A stretch of 64,000 nt of DNA from Epiperipatus broadwayi. Lineage: Eukaryota > Onychophora > Udeonychophora > Euonychophora > Peripatidae. A program made the position numbers and the translations under genes. Under the pieces are notes generated by a model. The model had not been told where the DNA came from and did no database searches. It saw nothing but the letters and a program-made list of their open reading frames with translations. Location of the stretch: the NCBI GenBank assembly GCA_028023455.1, contig JAQFVV010000013.1, positions 15,636,258 to 15,700,257 on the forward strand, written 5' to 3'. This document shows, piece by piece, positions 10,800 through 21,964 of the stretch (position 1 is its first letter; each line of letters opens with the position of its first letter).

Positions 10800-12800
10800 T
10801 ATAATATTTTCTGCCAACTGTAAAGTATAAATATATTTATTTATTTTTTGTAATAATGATTATAATGAAAATATTAAATTTATTTCATTGTCATATCTTA
10901 CTGCAAGCAGTATCACACATGTATTTTGTATAGATTATATCTTTGTTATGTACATGAACATAAGCAATTCTATTTCATTTTTTGCAATATATAGTTGTTT
11001 TTTCTATTTATATATTTGCAGGTTATGATTATTTTTTACTTCTTTATTATACAAATATATTTTTATTGTAAATTATATTTATAATTATAAGCCTTCTACA
11101 TAGTAAGCTATTGGCATTTTCACAAGAGCAAATGAAAAGTAGGATAGAAAATAAAAGAGCATCAGTGTTATGACTATTCTCATTAATAATTTATAAGTGC
11201 CCTAAATTGGAAAAAAAAAGTTCTTGTTTAGTTATCAACATGTGCAGAAATGTGATATATATACACCCTGAAAAAACTTTTTAGTCTTTCATCCTATCAT
11301 TTTTTCTCTTTTCTCTTTTATATTATATATTAATTTTATTTTGCAATTATTTTAAAATTAATTTCATTTTTTTAATTAATTACAATTAACTAAAATTCTG
11401 TTTGCATAATATCTGGTATACAATGCATATTATTATCTGATATACAATACTTACTGTAAAATTTTTAGTTTTTTTTATTAAAAAGAAACATTGTTTCCAG
11501 CGAATACCTACATAGAAGGACAAGATCTGGGTCAGCAAAAAATATTCTCCAACATATCTTCTTTCTAACACTTTACAATACAAAATTATCTCAGAGAAGT
11601 CATGATATATATCTCTTTTCCTTAAATTTCATAAGGAATGCGATTATGCTTTCTAGAAAAGTATCACATTAAAATTTAACTCTCAAAATTTAGAATTTCT
11701 AAACCTATAAAAAAAAATTTTTTGTAAAAGTAATAAAATCTAATTTTTTCCAAAATAATGGCTATATTTTCACAGCTTTATAACATTCCTTAATATTTGT
11801 TCTTTTTAATAACATATAACATTTCATATTTGGTACATTAATCCTGAAGATATTATACAAATTATATCTCAGTCCAATTGTTTAAAATTCAAGATGACCC
11901 ACAATATTATAAATCAGAGTGATATCTTTATATTAGTTTGATTTATGAACAGCATAAATGATCTAAAATTATAGTTTAACTATTCAGAGAATCAAAGCAG
12001 TGCTTTAGTTTTAATAACCACAAATACCAAATGAAATGTCAGTTTAATAAATATAACTATAAATAATCATAATGATATGAAAATGAAACAGAAATAATTG
12101 CAATTCCCAATGAGCTATTTACAATCAAGTCAAACATCAACAAACTATGAAAAGAATAGAATACCATCTACTTTTTTTGCTTAGTTGATATTTAAGAAAA
12201 AAACTAAAAGAATAGATAGTATAATTCTATTTTTTTTTCATAGTTTATTGATGTTTGTCTATTAGTTATATAGAGATCATATGAGGTTGTAGTCACTCTC
12301 TTTTCAATTTTATATTGTTAAACTAAGCAAGCAAATAAAATGAATGAAATTATGTCTTTCTTTTTTTTCAATTTTAAGCATTAAAAAAGGAATTGTGATT
12401 GTCAGTGAAATTCCAATTATCAAGAAACTTGTTTATTTTTTTTATTTATGAAATAAATAAATTTTTAAAAAATGTATGTTTTAAAAAATTCAGAGTACAA
12501 TAAAAGAAAAACATATTTATAATGTTTTTAAAAAAAAATGTGAAGGCAGAGAACTATAATATAAGCTTACTTTCACATACTTCAAAAATGTTAACTAGAG
12601 TAAAGGTAGATTGAAAATCGGATAAATGAAAATTAGATGATCAAAATGAAATTAGAAGAACTAGAAAGAAATATCTGAGAATGTTCAGAGCATTAGTGAA
12701 TAAGAAAATAGATTTTGTGAGACAGAAATATAATATATAACAGTTGTAGAAGAATCAATAATTAAAAATTAAAGCACAAATTCCATACAACTATGCTTGA
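10800..12800. other. AT-rich non-coding sequence
   Basis: Apart from the dispersed repeat at 11922-12195, I see no gene or element with defined ends. Long A/T runs dominate, and the 65-residue minus frame at 11386-11583 has no recognisable motif. Confidence 0.45.
11922..12195. repeat. Dispersed repeat, second copy of 4035-4325
   Basis: It aligns in direct orientation with 4035-4325 (see that entry). It is followed by a local inverted repeat: AAAGAATAGAATA before and AATAGATAGTATAATTCT after a TTGATATTTAAG centre. Confidence 0.7.
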
Positions 12801-12829
12801 TCAAATCATGTGACTAAGCTTGGCTTCAT

Positions 12830-13135
12830 CAGATCAATTTAGAGTGCATTTTCCACCATTTTGAATTCTAAGGACCACCCAAAAACACTGCTGATACATC
12901 CAAGCTACCCCGTGTGGTTTATTCAATGTCATTTATCATTTGGATGTGTCAGTAGTGGTTTTGGTCGATCCTTAGAATTCAAAATGGTGGATAGTGCACC
13001 TCTAAATCAGCACCATTGGTACAAATTTAAGTGTGCTCTCTGCCATTTTAAATTCTAAGGACTGTTCAAAACCACCAGACACTTCCAAGCGATAAATGAC
13101 ATTGAATAATCCATATGTGATCACGATATGACCGT
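12830..13135. repeat. Foldback element G, first locus (one hairpin plus a third arm)
   Basis: Arms of about 70 bp (from CACCATTTTGAATTCTAAGG to CTGATACATCCAAG) are inverted around a centre at about 12910-12945. A third, forward arm follows at 13030-13115. Related copies lie at 16131-16305 and 31600-31735. No coding sequence is present; the 65-residue frame at 12861-13058 lies across the arms. This looks like a non-autonomous foldback element; its terminal duplication was not resolved. Confidence 0.75.
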
Positions 13136-13484
13136 TCATTACAAAATCACAATTCACATCAATAATTAAAAAATTAGATGTATAAATTTTGTATGACTAT
13201 GCATGATCAAATCATATGACTAAAATATGCAAAATATAAAAAAATAGGAGTAAATAAATTTTGAAATACTAAAAGCTTATAATTTCTAAAATATGAATTT
13301 AAAATAATTAAAGAGAAAAAGTTAATAAAAAAATTAATGGACACATATATTAATTTAAAAAATGAAAAGACATTAATAACCTACATACTTGAGACTTTTG
13401 CATTTTTTGGATGATACTTTGTCTTGTCAAAAATTCTTTCATTTTTTGTATACTTCAATGCGAAGTGCCATCATTAACCGAATT

Positions 13485-13640
13485 TTATTACAATATATGC
13501 CCATAATCACATTTGAATAAACATAAAATTGCTCAAACCAAGCTTATAATTTTGAAATACTAAAAGCTTATAACTTCTAAATTACAAATTTTTTTACAAT
13601 ATAGGCACATAACCACTTGTTGAAAGAACGTAAATGTTGA
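13485..13640 (-). repeat. 108-bp satellite unit, antisense copy
   Basis: The reverse complement of this stretch matches the tandem unit at 15663-16130 (AAGTTATAAGCTTTTAGTAT, AAGCTTGGTTTGA, GGCATATATTGTAATAAAAT). A partial antisense fragment also lies near 13258-13290. Confidence 0.8.
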
Positions 13641-14112
13641 ATAAATATACAAATAACTAGTGAAGCATATTAATTCTACAATTTAAAAAAAATCACATTT
13701 TATCTTAAGATTATCTGAAGGAATAATTGTCTAAAGTAAAGAATATTAATTTTACAATTAATAAAAAAATAATAAATCAAATATTTTCTTACCAAAGTGA
13801 GTACTGTTGTGTGCTTCATTTCTTACATATCATTACAAAGAAAAAGATGGAGATGAGAAAAAGTTAGCATTATTCACATGTATCAATTTCATGTGATCAA
13901 GTATAAATCCGATACCCACATCAGGAGATCAAATGTGAACAATGCTATTTTTTCTTAGCTCCAACTTTTTTCTAACTACATATAACAAAGGAAGCATGCA
14001 ACTTGAGTTTCTTTCTGGTAAGAAAAATTCCAATTAACTGAAAGAATTAATATACTTTATTTCAACCAATTTCTCTTTCAGCTGCTGTATTTTAGAAGTT
14101 ATAAGCTTTAGT

Positions 14113-14460
14113 ATAAAACTGATAAAAGGCTGATAGGTCTGTAATTTCTAACATCTTCTTTATCACCTTTTTAAAATATTAATATTAATACTGCATTCTT
14201 CCAATCATCTGGATACATCTTTATCATTTAGACATTTGGTATATAACTTTGCTAAAAAAAATTTCAATTTCTTCACCTGCTTCTTTTAATGTATCAATTA
14301 TAATTCCATTATTACCTAGAAACTTTCCTTTCTTCATAAATTTAATTGCACGTCTCACTTCTTCATTTAAAATTATTTTATAAGTTTTATACAAATTCAT
14401 AAATTTAATTGCATGTCTCACTTCATTTAAAATTATTTTATCAGTTTTACACAAAATTTT
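14113..14460 (-). pseudogene. Inverted 5' segment of the RTE-like LINE (RT fingers)
   Basis: The minus strand encodes EEVRRAIKFMKKGKFLGNNG (RT fingers start), then KEAGEEIEIFFSKVIYQMSK, a PDDWKNAV block in another frame and a NYRPISLLSVLY block, all characteristic of the N-terminal RT region of RTE-type LINEs. A local tandem duplication of about 63 bp (14337-14455) repeats the ILNE-VRRAIKFM stretch. Frameshifts are present. Confidence 0.75.
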
Positions 14461-15663
14461 TACCAAGATAATTACAATTCGTCTACAGAGAACATTGGAT
14501 TTCCATCAACCAAGAGAACAAGCTGGATTTAAAAGTGGTTTTAGTACAGTAGATCATATCCAGGTATTGAGAGAAGTTATAGAAAGGACAAATGAATATG
14601 AGTTGCCATTATGTTTTGGATTTGTAGATTATGAAAAGGCATTTGATTCTATAAACATTTCTTCAGTGATTAAAGCATTGGATCATCAAGGTATAGATCC
14701 AGGATATTGTCATATTTTAAAGAATATTTATAAAAATGCAACAGCAACAATTAGATTACATAATGATACTGGGAAAGTCAACATTGAGAAGGGTGTAAGA
14801 CAGGGTGACTCCGTATCTCCAAAACTTTTTACAGCAGTGCTGCAAGAAGTATTTTGTGGGTTAAAATGGGAAGCTGAAGGAGTGAAAGTAAATGGAGATT
14901 ATTTAAGACATTTAGATTTTGCAGATGATGTAGTTGTTTTTGCAAATAATGCTTTAGAGCTGCAGGAAATGTTACAAGAGTTATCAGTTAAAAATAGAAA
15001 AGTAGGACTAAAGATAAATATTAAAAAGACTAAAGTAATGTTCACTGGATTTCCTCAAAATATGAAAATAAAGATTGATTATGATGAGTTAGAAGAAGTT
15101 AACGGCTACAAATACCTTGGTCAGATTATTAATACAGATGGAAACATAATGGATGAAAATAATCATAGAATTAAACTTGGTTGGAGTGCTTTTGGTAGAA
15201 ATAACTTAATACTCAAGGAAATATGCCTATGTGTTTGAAAAATAAGTTTTTAAATAAATGTGTTTTACCAGTTCATACTTATGGATCTGAGACTTGGACA
15301 CTTAATAGAAAATCAATACAGAGACTTCAGTCCACATGTGAGGAGTAACAAGAAGAGATCTAAACGCAATATACGTGTAAGAGAACAAACAGGTATTACT
15401 GACCTCATTGAAAAAATTAAAAAACTGAAGTGGAATTGGGCTGGACATATTGCTAGAAGAGATGATAATAGATGGAAAATTAAAATCTTAAACTGGATTC
15501 CAAGAGATTTTAAAAGACCCAGAAAGAGACCATGTGTGAGATGGATGGGTGAAATAAGAAAGTGTGCAAGGGTGATGTGGAGAAGTGAACCTAAAGATCG
15601 GAGAAGATGGATTGAACTTGAAGAGACCTTCATCCTGCAGTGGATTGATAATGGTTGATGATG
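14461..15663 (+). pseudogene. RTE-like LINE reverse transcriptase, palm to C-terminus
   Basis: The frame opening near 14461 carries RT motif A (FGFVDYEKAFDS, catalytic Asp 45 counted from the Met at 14495), motif B (RQGDSVSPKLF, residues 102-112) and motif C (FADD, residues 142-145), followed by YKYLGQII. It breaks at 15238, continues in another frame with VLPVHTYGSETWTL, and then in a third from about 15350 with LKWNWAGHIARRDDNRW and RPRKRPCVRWMGEI, the standard C-terminal signature of RTE-type elements. All three catalytic motifs are preserved. Two frameshifts and the inverted 5' end prevent function. No endonuclease domain is in this copy. Confidence 0.88.
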
Positions 15664-16130
15664 CTTTTAATATTTTGAAATTATAAGCTTGGTTTGATCC
15701 ATTTTATGTTTATTCAACATGTGACATAGGCATATATTATAATAAAATTTATATTTTAGAAGTTATAAGATTTTAATATTTCAAAGTTGTAAAATTGGTT
15801 TGATCAATTTTTATGTTTATTCAACATATGGTCATAGGCATATATTGTAATAAAATTTGTATTTTAGAAGTTATAAGCTTTTAGTATTTCAAAGTTATAA
15901 GCTTGGTTTGAACAATTTTATGTTTATTCAACATGTGGTTATAGGCATATATTGTAATAAAATTCGTAATTTAGAAGTTATATGCTTTTAGTATTTCAAA
16001 ATTATAAGCTTGGTTTGATCAATTTTGTATTCATCAACATATGGTTATAGGCTTATATTGTAATAAAATTTTGTATTTTAGAAGTTATAAGCTTTTAGTA
16101 TTTTGAAATTATAAGCTTGGTTTGATTGGA
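15663..16130 (+). repeat. 108-bp satellite, about 4.3 units
   Basis: Units with AAGTTATAAGCTTTTAGTAT, AAGCTTGGTTTGATCAATTT, TATGTTTATTCAACAT and GGCATATATTGTAATAAAAT repeat at roughly 108-bp spacing with 10-15 % divergence. The array runs straight into a foldback G arm (GACCAATTTAGAATGTGC at 16131). The same satellite-to-arm junction recurs near 31550, so the satellite is probably an internal part of element G. Confidence 0.9.
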
Positions 16131-16305
16131 CCAATTTAGAATGTGCTCTCCACCATTTTGAATTCTAAGGATTGCCCAAAACCATCGCTGACACATCCAA
16201 GCAACCTGTATCAATTATTCAGTCGTTTATCACTTGGATGTGTCGGCAGTGTTTTTGGGTGGTCAGTAAAATTAAAAATGGCAGAGAGCATACTCTAAAT
16301 CAGCA
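16131..16305. repeat. Foldback element G, second locus
   Basis: Inverted arms (CACCATTTTGAATTCTAAGG… and …AAAATTAAAAATGGCAGAGAG) flank a centre at about 16200-16230 that carries a CGTTTATCACTTGGATGTGT segment also found at the other loci. Confidence 0.75.
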
Positions 16306-16344
16306 CCAAACCATCTTTGTTGGAAAAAAAAAGACTAACATGTA

Positions 16345-17130
16345 AGATATGATTGTAGTTTATCATCTGTGTTCTTCAATATTTATATTGAAACGGCAGT
16401 GAAAGAATTTAATGATAATATAAAGAGGTGGTTAAAATGTATTTACTACTATATTCTTTTGAAAATTATTATTTTAATAGCAGAGAATGAATATGATTTA
16501 TAATCATTGTTGAATGGACTTAATGAAATTATTAAAAAAAAGATGCACTATGAAAAAAATAGGAAAAACATAGCGGTAATAAAAAGTGTTTAGTGAGGAA
16601 AATGAAACTGCCACCAATATATAAGGGAGGAAAAAAGCTAGATCATATCATGATTTTTAATACTTGGAAAGTTTAATAATATTAGATAAAAGAAGAGAGA
16701 TATAAACTCCAAAATTGTGTGAGCTAATCCTCCATATTAAAAAGTACTTGATAGTTATATCTGAAATGTAACATTAAATGATATAAATAGATGGACACTG
16801 CTTGGATCTGAAAAAAAACAAATTAGAACCATTAAGATATGGTACAAATATCACTCAATGAATATATCATTGATAATTAGGATGAAAACGGAGCTGAACT
16901 TGATTGCAGAAGATAGAGATATCTTGGAAATCATTACTCAAAAAAAGAAACAGTAGTGTTTGTCACTTGATAGGTCATTAGGAATCATGCACATTTGTTG
17001 AGAGAGCCAGTACATGGAAGATCTTGGATAAAATATCCACATGTAGATGAAGTGACTTAGAGAATTAATGAATGAATTAATGATAGAAAGCTGAAGAACT
17101 ATGTTGATCCCCAAACTATGGGTTGAAAAA
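16345..17130 (+). pseudogene. Heavily decayed LINE RT remnant
   Basis: Scattered readings fit an RT: QDCSLSSVFFNIYIETAVKE at about 16340-16400 (motif B), then LIAENEYDLxSLLNGLNEII at about 16470-16530, which normally follows motif C. Motif C itself is lost. Downstream, TELNLIAEDRDILEII (16893-16940) and a GRSWIKYPHVDEV-like stretch resemble C-terminal LINE sequence. It differs from the RTE-like copy next to it and resembles the relic at 57.2-60.1 kb. Many stops are present. Confidence 0.55.
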
Positions 17131-19150
17131 AGAAAGTTTTAAATAAGCCTATGTCTAAAAAAATTATTTTTGTTGATGAGCACCAATTTTTTAATTAAAA
17201 CATATTATAGGTTCAATTACATATTCTATGTATACTCATTTTTAATTTATGACTTTATTATTATTCATTTATTTATGTATATGATCCAAGAGAGATAGAC
17301 ATAGAAAGCAAATGGCATGGTAGGTCATACAGTACAGAGTAATGTATATGATAAAAAGGTTCATTGTCAACCTCAGTTTAATATTTATTTAGAATAGGCA
17401 CTAAATCAATATTTGATATGGATGGACTTAGTATAGGAGAAAAAATGGTCTAATCATATTTACTAATACATATAGATAGAATTACAAAAGCATTACTTTT
17501 ATTGCAACTAAACAGCAGAAATTATTAGAATTTTAAAAATAATACATGTTTTTATTGCTTGGAAATTCATAAGAAATTTCAACATTGGAAATGATTGAGT
17601 TGAAACCATTATTCATGGATCTTGAACTCCACAAGTTTGCTGTTTCTGCCAATGCATTAAATCTTGCAGGGAATTATAGTTTATGACATAGCTCTAAACA
17701 TAAGAATACAAAATAAATTGCATTTAAAAGACAGCAAACAATATCAATAATGCCTATATGTCTCATGTATTACAAACAGACAATTTTAATTATTTTATTG
17801 TTAGTAATTTATTATTTTTGCCAGGTGATATAATTTTTTAAAAAAACCTCAATTAAATATGATGAATAAATTTGTTGTTATTAAAAGCATAATATGAATT
17901 AAATACTCAAAAATATAAAGTTGGCATAAAAATAAAAAAAAAAGCAATAGTTATATTACAAGCTAATATTTAAAAAAGAAATTTTAATAAAAATATACTA
18001 TAGTGAAGTAAACAAATAGAAACAGGCAAAACTCTCCATACACTAGAGATCATGCGATAAACAAATAGAAATAGAAAAATAATATTTTGCTTTCTCTTCA
18101 AACAATGATAAGATCAATAGGTTTGAAGCATAAATTATGATATAATTAAGAGTTTGTATCTCATCTATTCTTACATTTTGCTAAGCAAGATAATAATAAA
18201 GTATAACTAATACAAGTAACGAGTATCAGTAATTGTATTGAAAGTCAATGGAGGCAATATTATTGGCAATATTCCTAAATATATTTTTAGTCATAAAACA
18301 TGTTTGAATGTAAAGCAACTTTTATTACCACAAGGAAAACAATCTATTTCTGACACAGTTATCATTTAAGTCTGAAGTAATCTACACTTCAGTGTTTCAT
18401 GTTTTTAATCAACAATTTTTGATGGGGTGGGAAAATAACTTTTAAATAATTTGTAGAATTCAGTACATTGAAATGTTTCTTTTCATTTACTTAATTAATA
18501 AAAAGAACTAATAGTGATATTATTATTTTTCTTTTTCTGCAAAAATAATTCTTGCTTATTAAATTTAGGTAATTTTACAATTGTGCCATTTGACAATTTA
18601 TTAGGATAGCTCATATTTCTAAATCTATTATAAAAGAGTTTGAAATCCAAACTGAAACAAATTACAGTCTTCCAAGTTACAAATAAGTAACACTCATACA
18701 TCAACAAATGTTAAAGAATGAAATGAATCCAAATTCTAATATTAGTCATTTCAATGATATAATAAATATTTAGATCATTTCAGATATCTTAACATTAACA
18801 GAAATTTGGTGATAACACTTGAATGATAGATTAAGATAAAAAAAAGTGCCATGGTTGAATTACTCATGTTACATATCAATTAGAAATAGAATAAAACAAT
18901 TTAAAAACTAAACATTATTCAACTTTAGTTACATTTAACCTTGTTAGGTTATTGTCAAGAATAATGAAAACAGACATACAGAAATATCTTAGCTTTTATC
19001 AGTAAAAAAAAATCCTGAATTATGGAGCATTTGTTTTTCAAAATTTTTGAGTTATATTCACAGACTAAGTCTATAATTCTATACATAGTATCTATTTAGA
19101 AAACAACAAACAAAATAAATGGTGGTATAATCTAGCATGTAGTCTACCCA
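17131..19150. other. AT-rich non-coding, nothing recognised
   Basis: No motif, tandem array or inverted structure stands out. The 70-residue minus frame at 18495-18707 looks like chance. Confidence 0.5.
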
Positions 19151-19164
19151 CCAATGAGTACAAC

Positions 19165-19290
19165 AACTCCTGGTAGTTTGGTATAGTAGTAGAGTGATAG
19201 GTTCTGGAGCATACGTTCTATAGATCCATCCCACATTTGTCAGTTTCGGCACTCAAATTTCTTATGATCGTCCAAGCAATAAAGACATTT
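19165..19290 (+). repeat. tRNA-derived SINE-like copy
   Basis: TAGTTTGGTATAGTAGTAGA (A-box-like), GGAGCATACGTTC and ATAGATCCATCCC (B-box-like) lie in tRNA order, followed by a TTTCGGCACTCAAATTTCTTA tail. A related order (GGTAGAGTCAGATTCTG, AGCATAAAATCTC, TTTTGGTGCTTGAACTTCTT) occurs at 62300-62400. Both look like old members of one SINE family. Confidence 0.5.
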
Positions 19291-19299
19291 GATTGTTTA

Positions 19300-20945
19300 T
19301 TTGTTCTTACTAATCAATAAAAAAATTAATGTATTCATTTATTCTTGAATTTACAAAAAAATTCATTAATGACAAATAAAATCGATGTAAAAATGCAAAT
19401 TCGAACTGCTTGCATTTATTATTGAATTTATGGCAGATATATAGATTAAATAAAAAGAAAAAAAAAAGTATATTTTGCAATTGTAAATGTGTATACATCG
19501 ATATACTTTTTTTATCTTTCAAAGGATTTTATTATATATCATATATTTAACTTTGATTACATTGTAGATTTGTCCACATAGTATTGTACAAAACACAATT
19601 AAGTGATAACACTGAATTAATATTATAAACAGCATAAATTGGAGAATGAGTAGAAATTACAGAAAACAAGAATATATACATACACACACACATCATATAA
19701 TTTAACATTTTTTAATATTGCCTCATAAGTTTCACATTAATTTACAAAGAAAATTGAAATTCGTTATGATTTTTCTGCATTATTTTTCATGATTTGTATC
19801 CTTCAGAGACTATTGCCTTTTGTTAAAGGCTTAAATGTATGTGTATTAAAGTCCATGTGTTTGTATAATATTCTTGTGCAACAATTTTTTATCCCTTTGA
19901 CATATTGTTTCTATTTTGTTAATAAAAATATTTGGATGTCTTCTACGACAATTATTATATATAAATGTGTATTTGGTACACAATTTGAAAAAAAAGAGTG
20001 AATGTGTTAGTACAAATGTGGGTGTAGAAACCTTTCCAAATGATCCCATAAGGTTGTTGATATTCTCATTTTTGTTGTTGAATATTACTGGCATCATTGT
20101 TCTGATTTTCAAGACCCTGATATTCAATGTTTCAATTTCTTTGTGACATAGAGTACAGTGAACATCAATATTTATGTGACCAGTTTTGAATCTGTCGAGA
20201 TATAGTGTGAGCAGGGATTCTAAGTTTAGTTTTATGAGAAGTCAAAATATTTTGATTCTAGTGATCAAAATTTAAATTTGCAACATAGTTGTTTGTTGAT
20301 GATGTTTAATATGGATTTCGCTACATGTTGAGGAATTGGGTAGAACAATGAATGCAGTTCCCAGTATTTATATTTATTTTGGAAGGCAAAAGTAAAGATT
20401 TTGAATGGATAATAAAGGTTTTATAAGTTCTTCCCACTATTTTGAGTTTGGGAGTGGTCAGTCAGGTGTTATTTTACACATTATCTCTAGATTTTGAAAA
20501 GTTTTAGCACACAATGAAATTATGCTAAATGTTGTTTGTAATCTGAATGTATAAATATTGTGTTGACTTAATTCATTGTGAACCAGTGAATTTTCTAAAT
20601 GTTTGAGATAGGTGCTGTGCATTTACTCCAAGCAAAGTTTCTGCATAGAAAGTTAATGTGGTTAGTAAAGACTTTGATGAAGAGTATTACTGGAGTGTAA
20701 TAAAGCAATTTTTGTCATTGCTGGCATGTTAAAGAAGGATGTTTTTTTTATAAAGTGAAGGATATGATTTCTCAAGTGATTTAACAATTCTTTAGGTAAA
20801 TAAATTATTTTACATTGTAATATATATATATATTAATACACACTTGTTGCTATAAATTCAAAGATAAATGTAATTTTTTTTTTTTTGCTCATCAATAAGC
20901 ACTATGCTACTCCAGCAAGTGGGTAGACCAAATAACCTAAATCAA
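19300..20945. other. AT-rich non-coding, nothing recognised
   Basis: Short overlapping frames on both strands (19789-20146) show no domain or motif. A TA microsatellite lies at about 20821-20833 and a T-run at about 20874-20886. Confidence 0.45.
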
Positions 20946-21060
20946 AAAAAAATTATATATTTAGAAGGGACTTGAATTCAGCCTTTCAAGCTACCTACCC
21001 ACTATGCACTCCATCTTATACAACTGATACACATGACCATATGCATGTGAAAAGACAAAT

Positions 21061-21115
21061 AATCTCCAATAGATGCATTTTGTACTGAACCAGCACTCAT
21101 CAGTTGGTCCAGATC
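21061..21115 (-). ncRNA. Hammerhead-like motif R2, left arm (G12 mutated)
   Basis: On the minus strand: CCAA, CUGAUGA, a helix II of GUGC/GUAC with loop UGGUUCA, then AAAA where GAAA is expected, a short palindromic helix III region (AUGCAU), a UA end and UUGG pairing with CCAA to form helix I, with an outer GATCT/AGATT stem after a GGA bulge. Only the GAAA box is damaged here. The right-arm copy keeps that G but has lost others, so the ancestor probably had a complete core. Confidence 0.55.
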
Positions 21116-21760
21116 ATCTGTCATATATATATATATACACACACACAATCAGTATATCAGTTTATATTAAGATAGCAAATCTTCAAACTTTAATGGATAA
21201 GCTTCAATCTTTTCACCATCCAACTTTTCAGCCATCCATAACATTGAAAATCTGATGGTACAACACTCAAAGCGCTTGCTAATGCCAATATTATTGTCAG
21301 CCCATGTTAACTTTAAGTCACTCTGAACCTTCACATATATGACCTTAATATGTTCATTTAAATACACAGAAGAGGGATGGACAGAATATGTAATACATAC
21401 ATATACTGTCTATACTAAACTTAATGTAATCAAGTTCCTTCTAATTAGAGTTTAGTACAGACAATATACTTATATTTGAATATTACATATTCAGCCTGCA
21501 TTCTGCCCATCCATCTTCCGTGTATTTAAATGGACATATTAAGCTACTGTATGTGAGAGGTCAGAGTGACTTAAAGTCAACATGGGTATGACAATAATAT
21601 TGGCATAAACAAGAGCTTTGAGTGTTCCACCATCAGGTTTACAATGATGTGGATGTTTGAAAGATTGGAGGGAAGAAGATTGAAACTTATCTATTTAAAG
21701 TTTGAAGATTTGCTATCTTAATATAAACTGAAGCACTGATTGTATATATGTGTGGATGTT

Positions 21761-21815
21761 TATCTGGATCAACTAATGAGTGCTAGTTCAGCATGACATA
21801 TGTATAGTGGAGATC
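21761..21815 (+). ncRNA. Hammerhead-like motif R2, right arm (decayed)
   Basis: The plus strand reads CUAAUGA (G5 changed), GUGC-UAGUUCA-GCAU as helix II, GACA (A14 changed), a short AUAUGUAU helix III palindrome, AUA as a possible cleavage triplet, and GUGGAGAU pairing imperfectly with AUCUGGAUCAA. The substitutions differ from those in the left arm. Inactive as it stands. Confidence 0.45.
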
Positions 21816-21964
21816 ATTTATTGTTTTCCCATGTATGTGGTCATGTGTATCAGTTGTACAAGATGGAGTGCAAAGTGGTAGGGAGCTTAAAAGTCTGAAT
21901 TCAAGTCCTTTCTAATAGCATTAAGTTTAATGTAGATAATACTTACATTTGAATATTATATATA

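Larger units (their letters stand above)
14113..15663 (+). mobile_element. RTE-like LINE with 5' inversion, inserted in satellite
   Basis: The 3' part (about 14461-15663) is sense and the 5' part (about 14113-14460) is the preceding segment of the same ORF in reverse orientation. The minus-strand reading of the inverted piece ends just before the reading frame that opens the sense piece (…IITIRLQRTLDFHQPREQAG), so the two pieces are neighbouring segments. The element ends in a GATGATG-type tail, as RTE elements do. It sits within a 108-bp satellite unit, with GCTTTAGTAT before and GCTTTTAATAT after as a probable target duplication. This is the classic twin-priming product of target-primed reverse transcription. 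Confidence 0.8.
20961..21954 (-). mobile_element. Inverted hammerhead-like repeat R2 (monomer about 465 bp)
   Basis: Two arms of about 470 bp are inverted around 21435. The right arm continues across a unit junction (21901-21954) into the start of another unit, matching 21432-21500. The insertion is flanked by ATTATATAT (20952-20960 and 21955-21963), which is low-complexity and so weak as a target duplication. On the minus strand the 3' end (GAATTCAAGTCCCTTCTAA) carries a B-box-like tRNA-related block. The layout (fixed 3' terminus, 5' inversion, read-through of a monomer junction) is the same as in R1, although the sequences are unrelated. Frames at 21073-21367 are spurious. Confidence 0.7.

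Noticed and set aside
12815-12845. Minus-strand CTGATGAAGCC near foldback G as a hammerhead
   Set aside because: No GAAA box follows helix II and there is no pairing for helix I.
15313-15633. 106-residue minus-strand frame
   Set aside because: It is a shadow of the RTE-like C-terminal region, whose motifs are on the plus strand.
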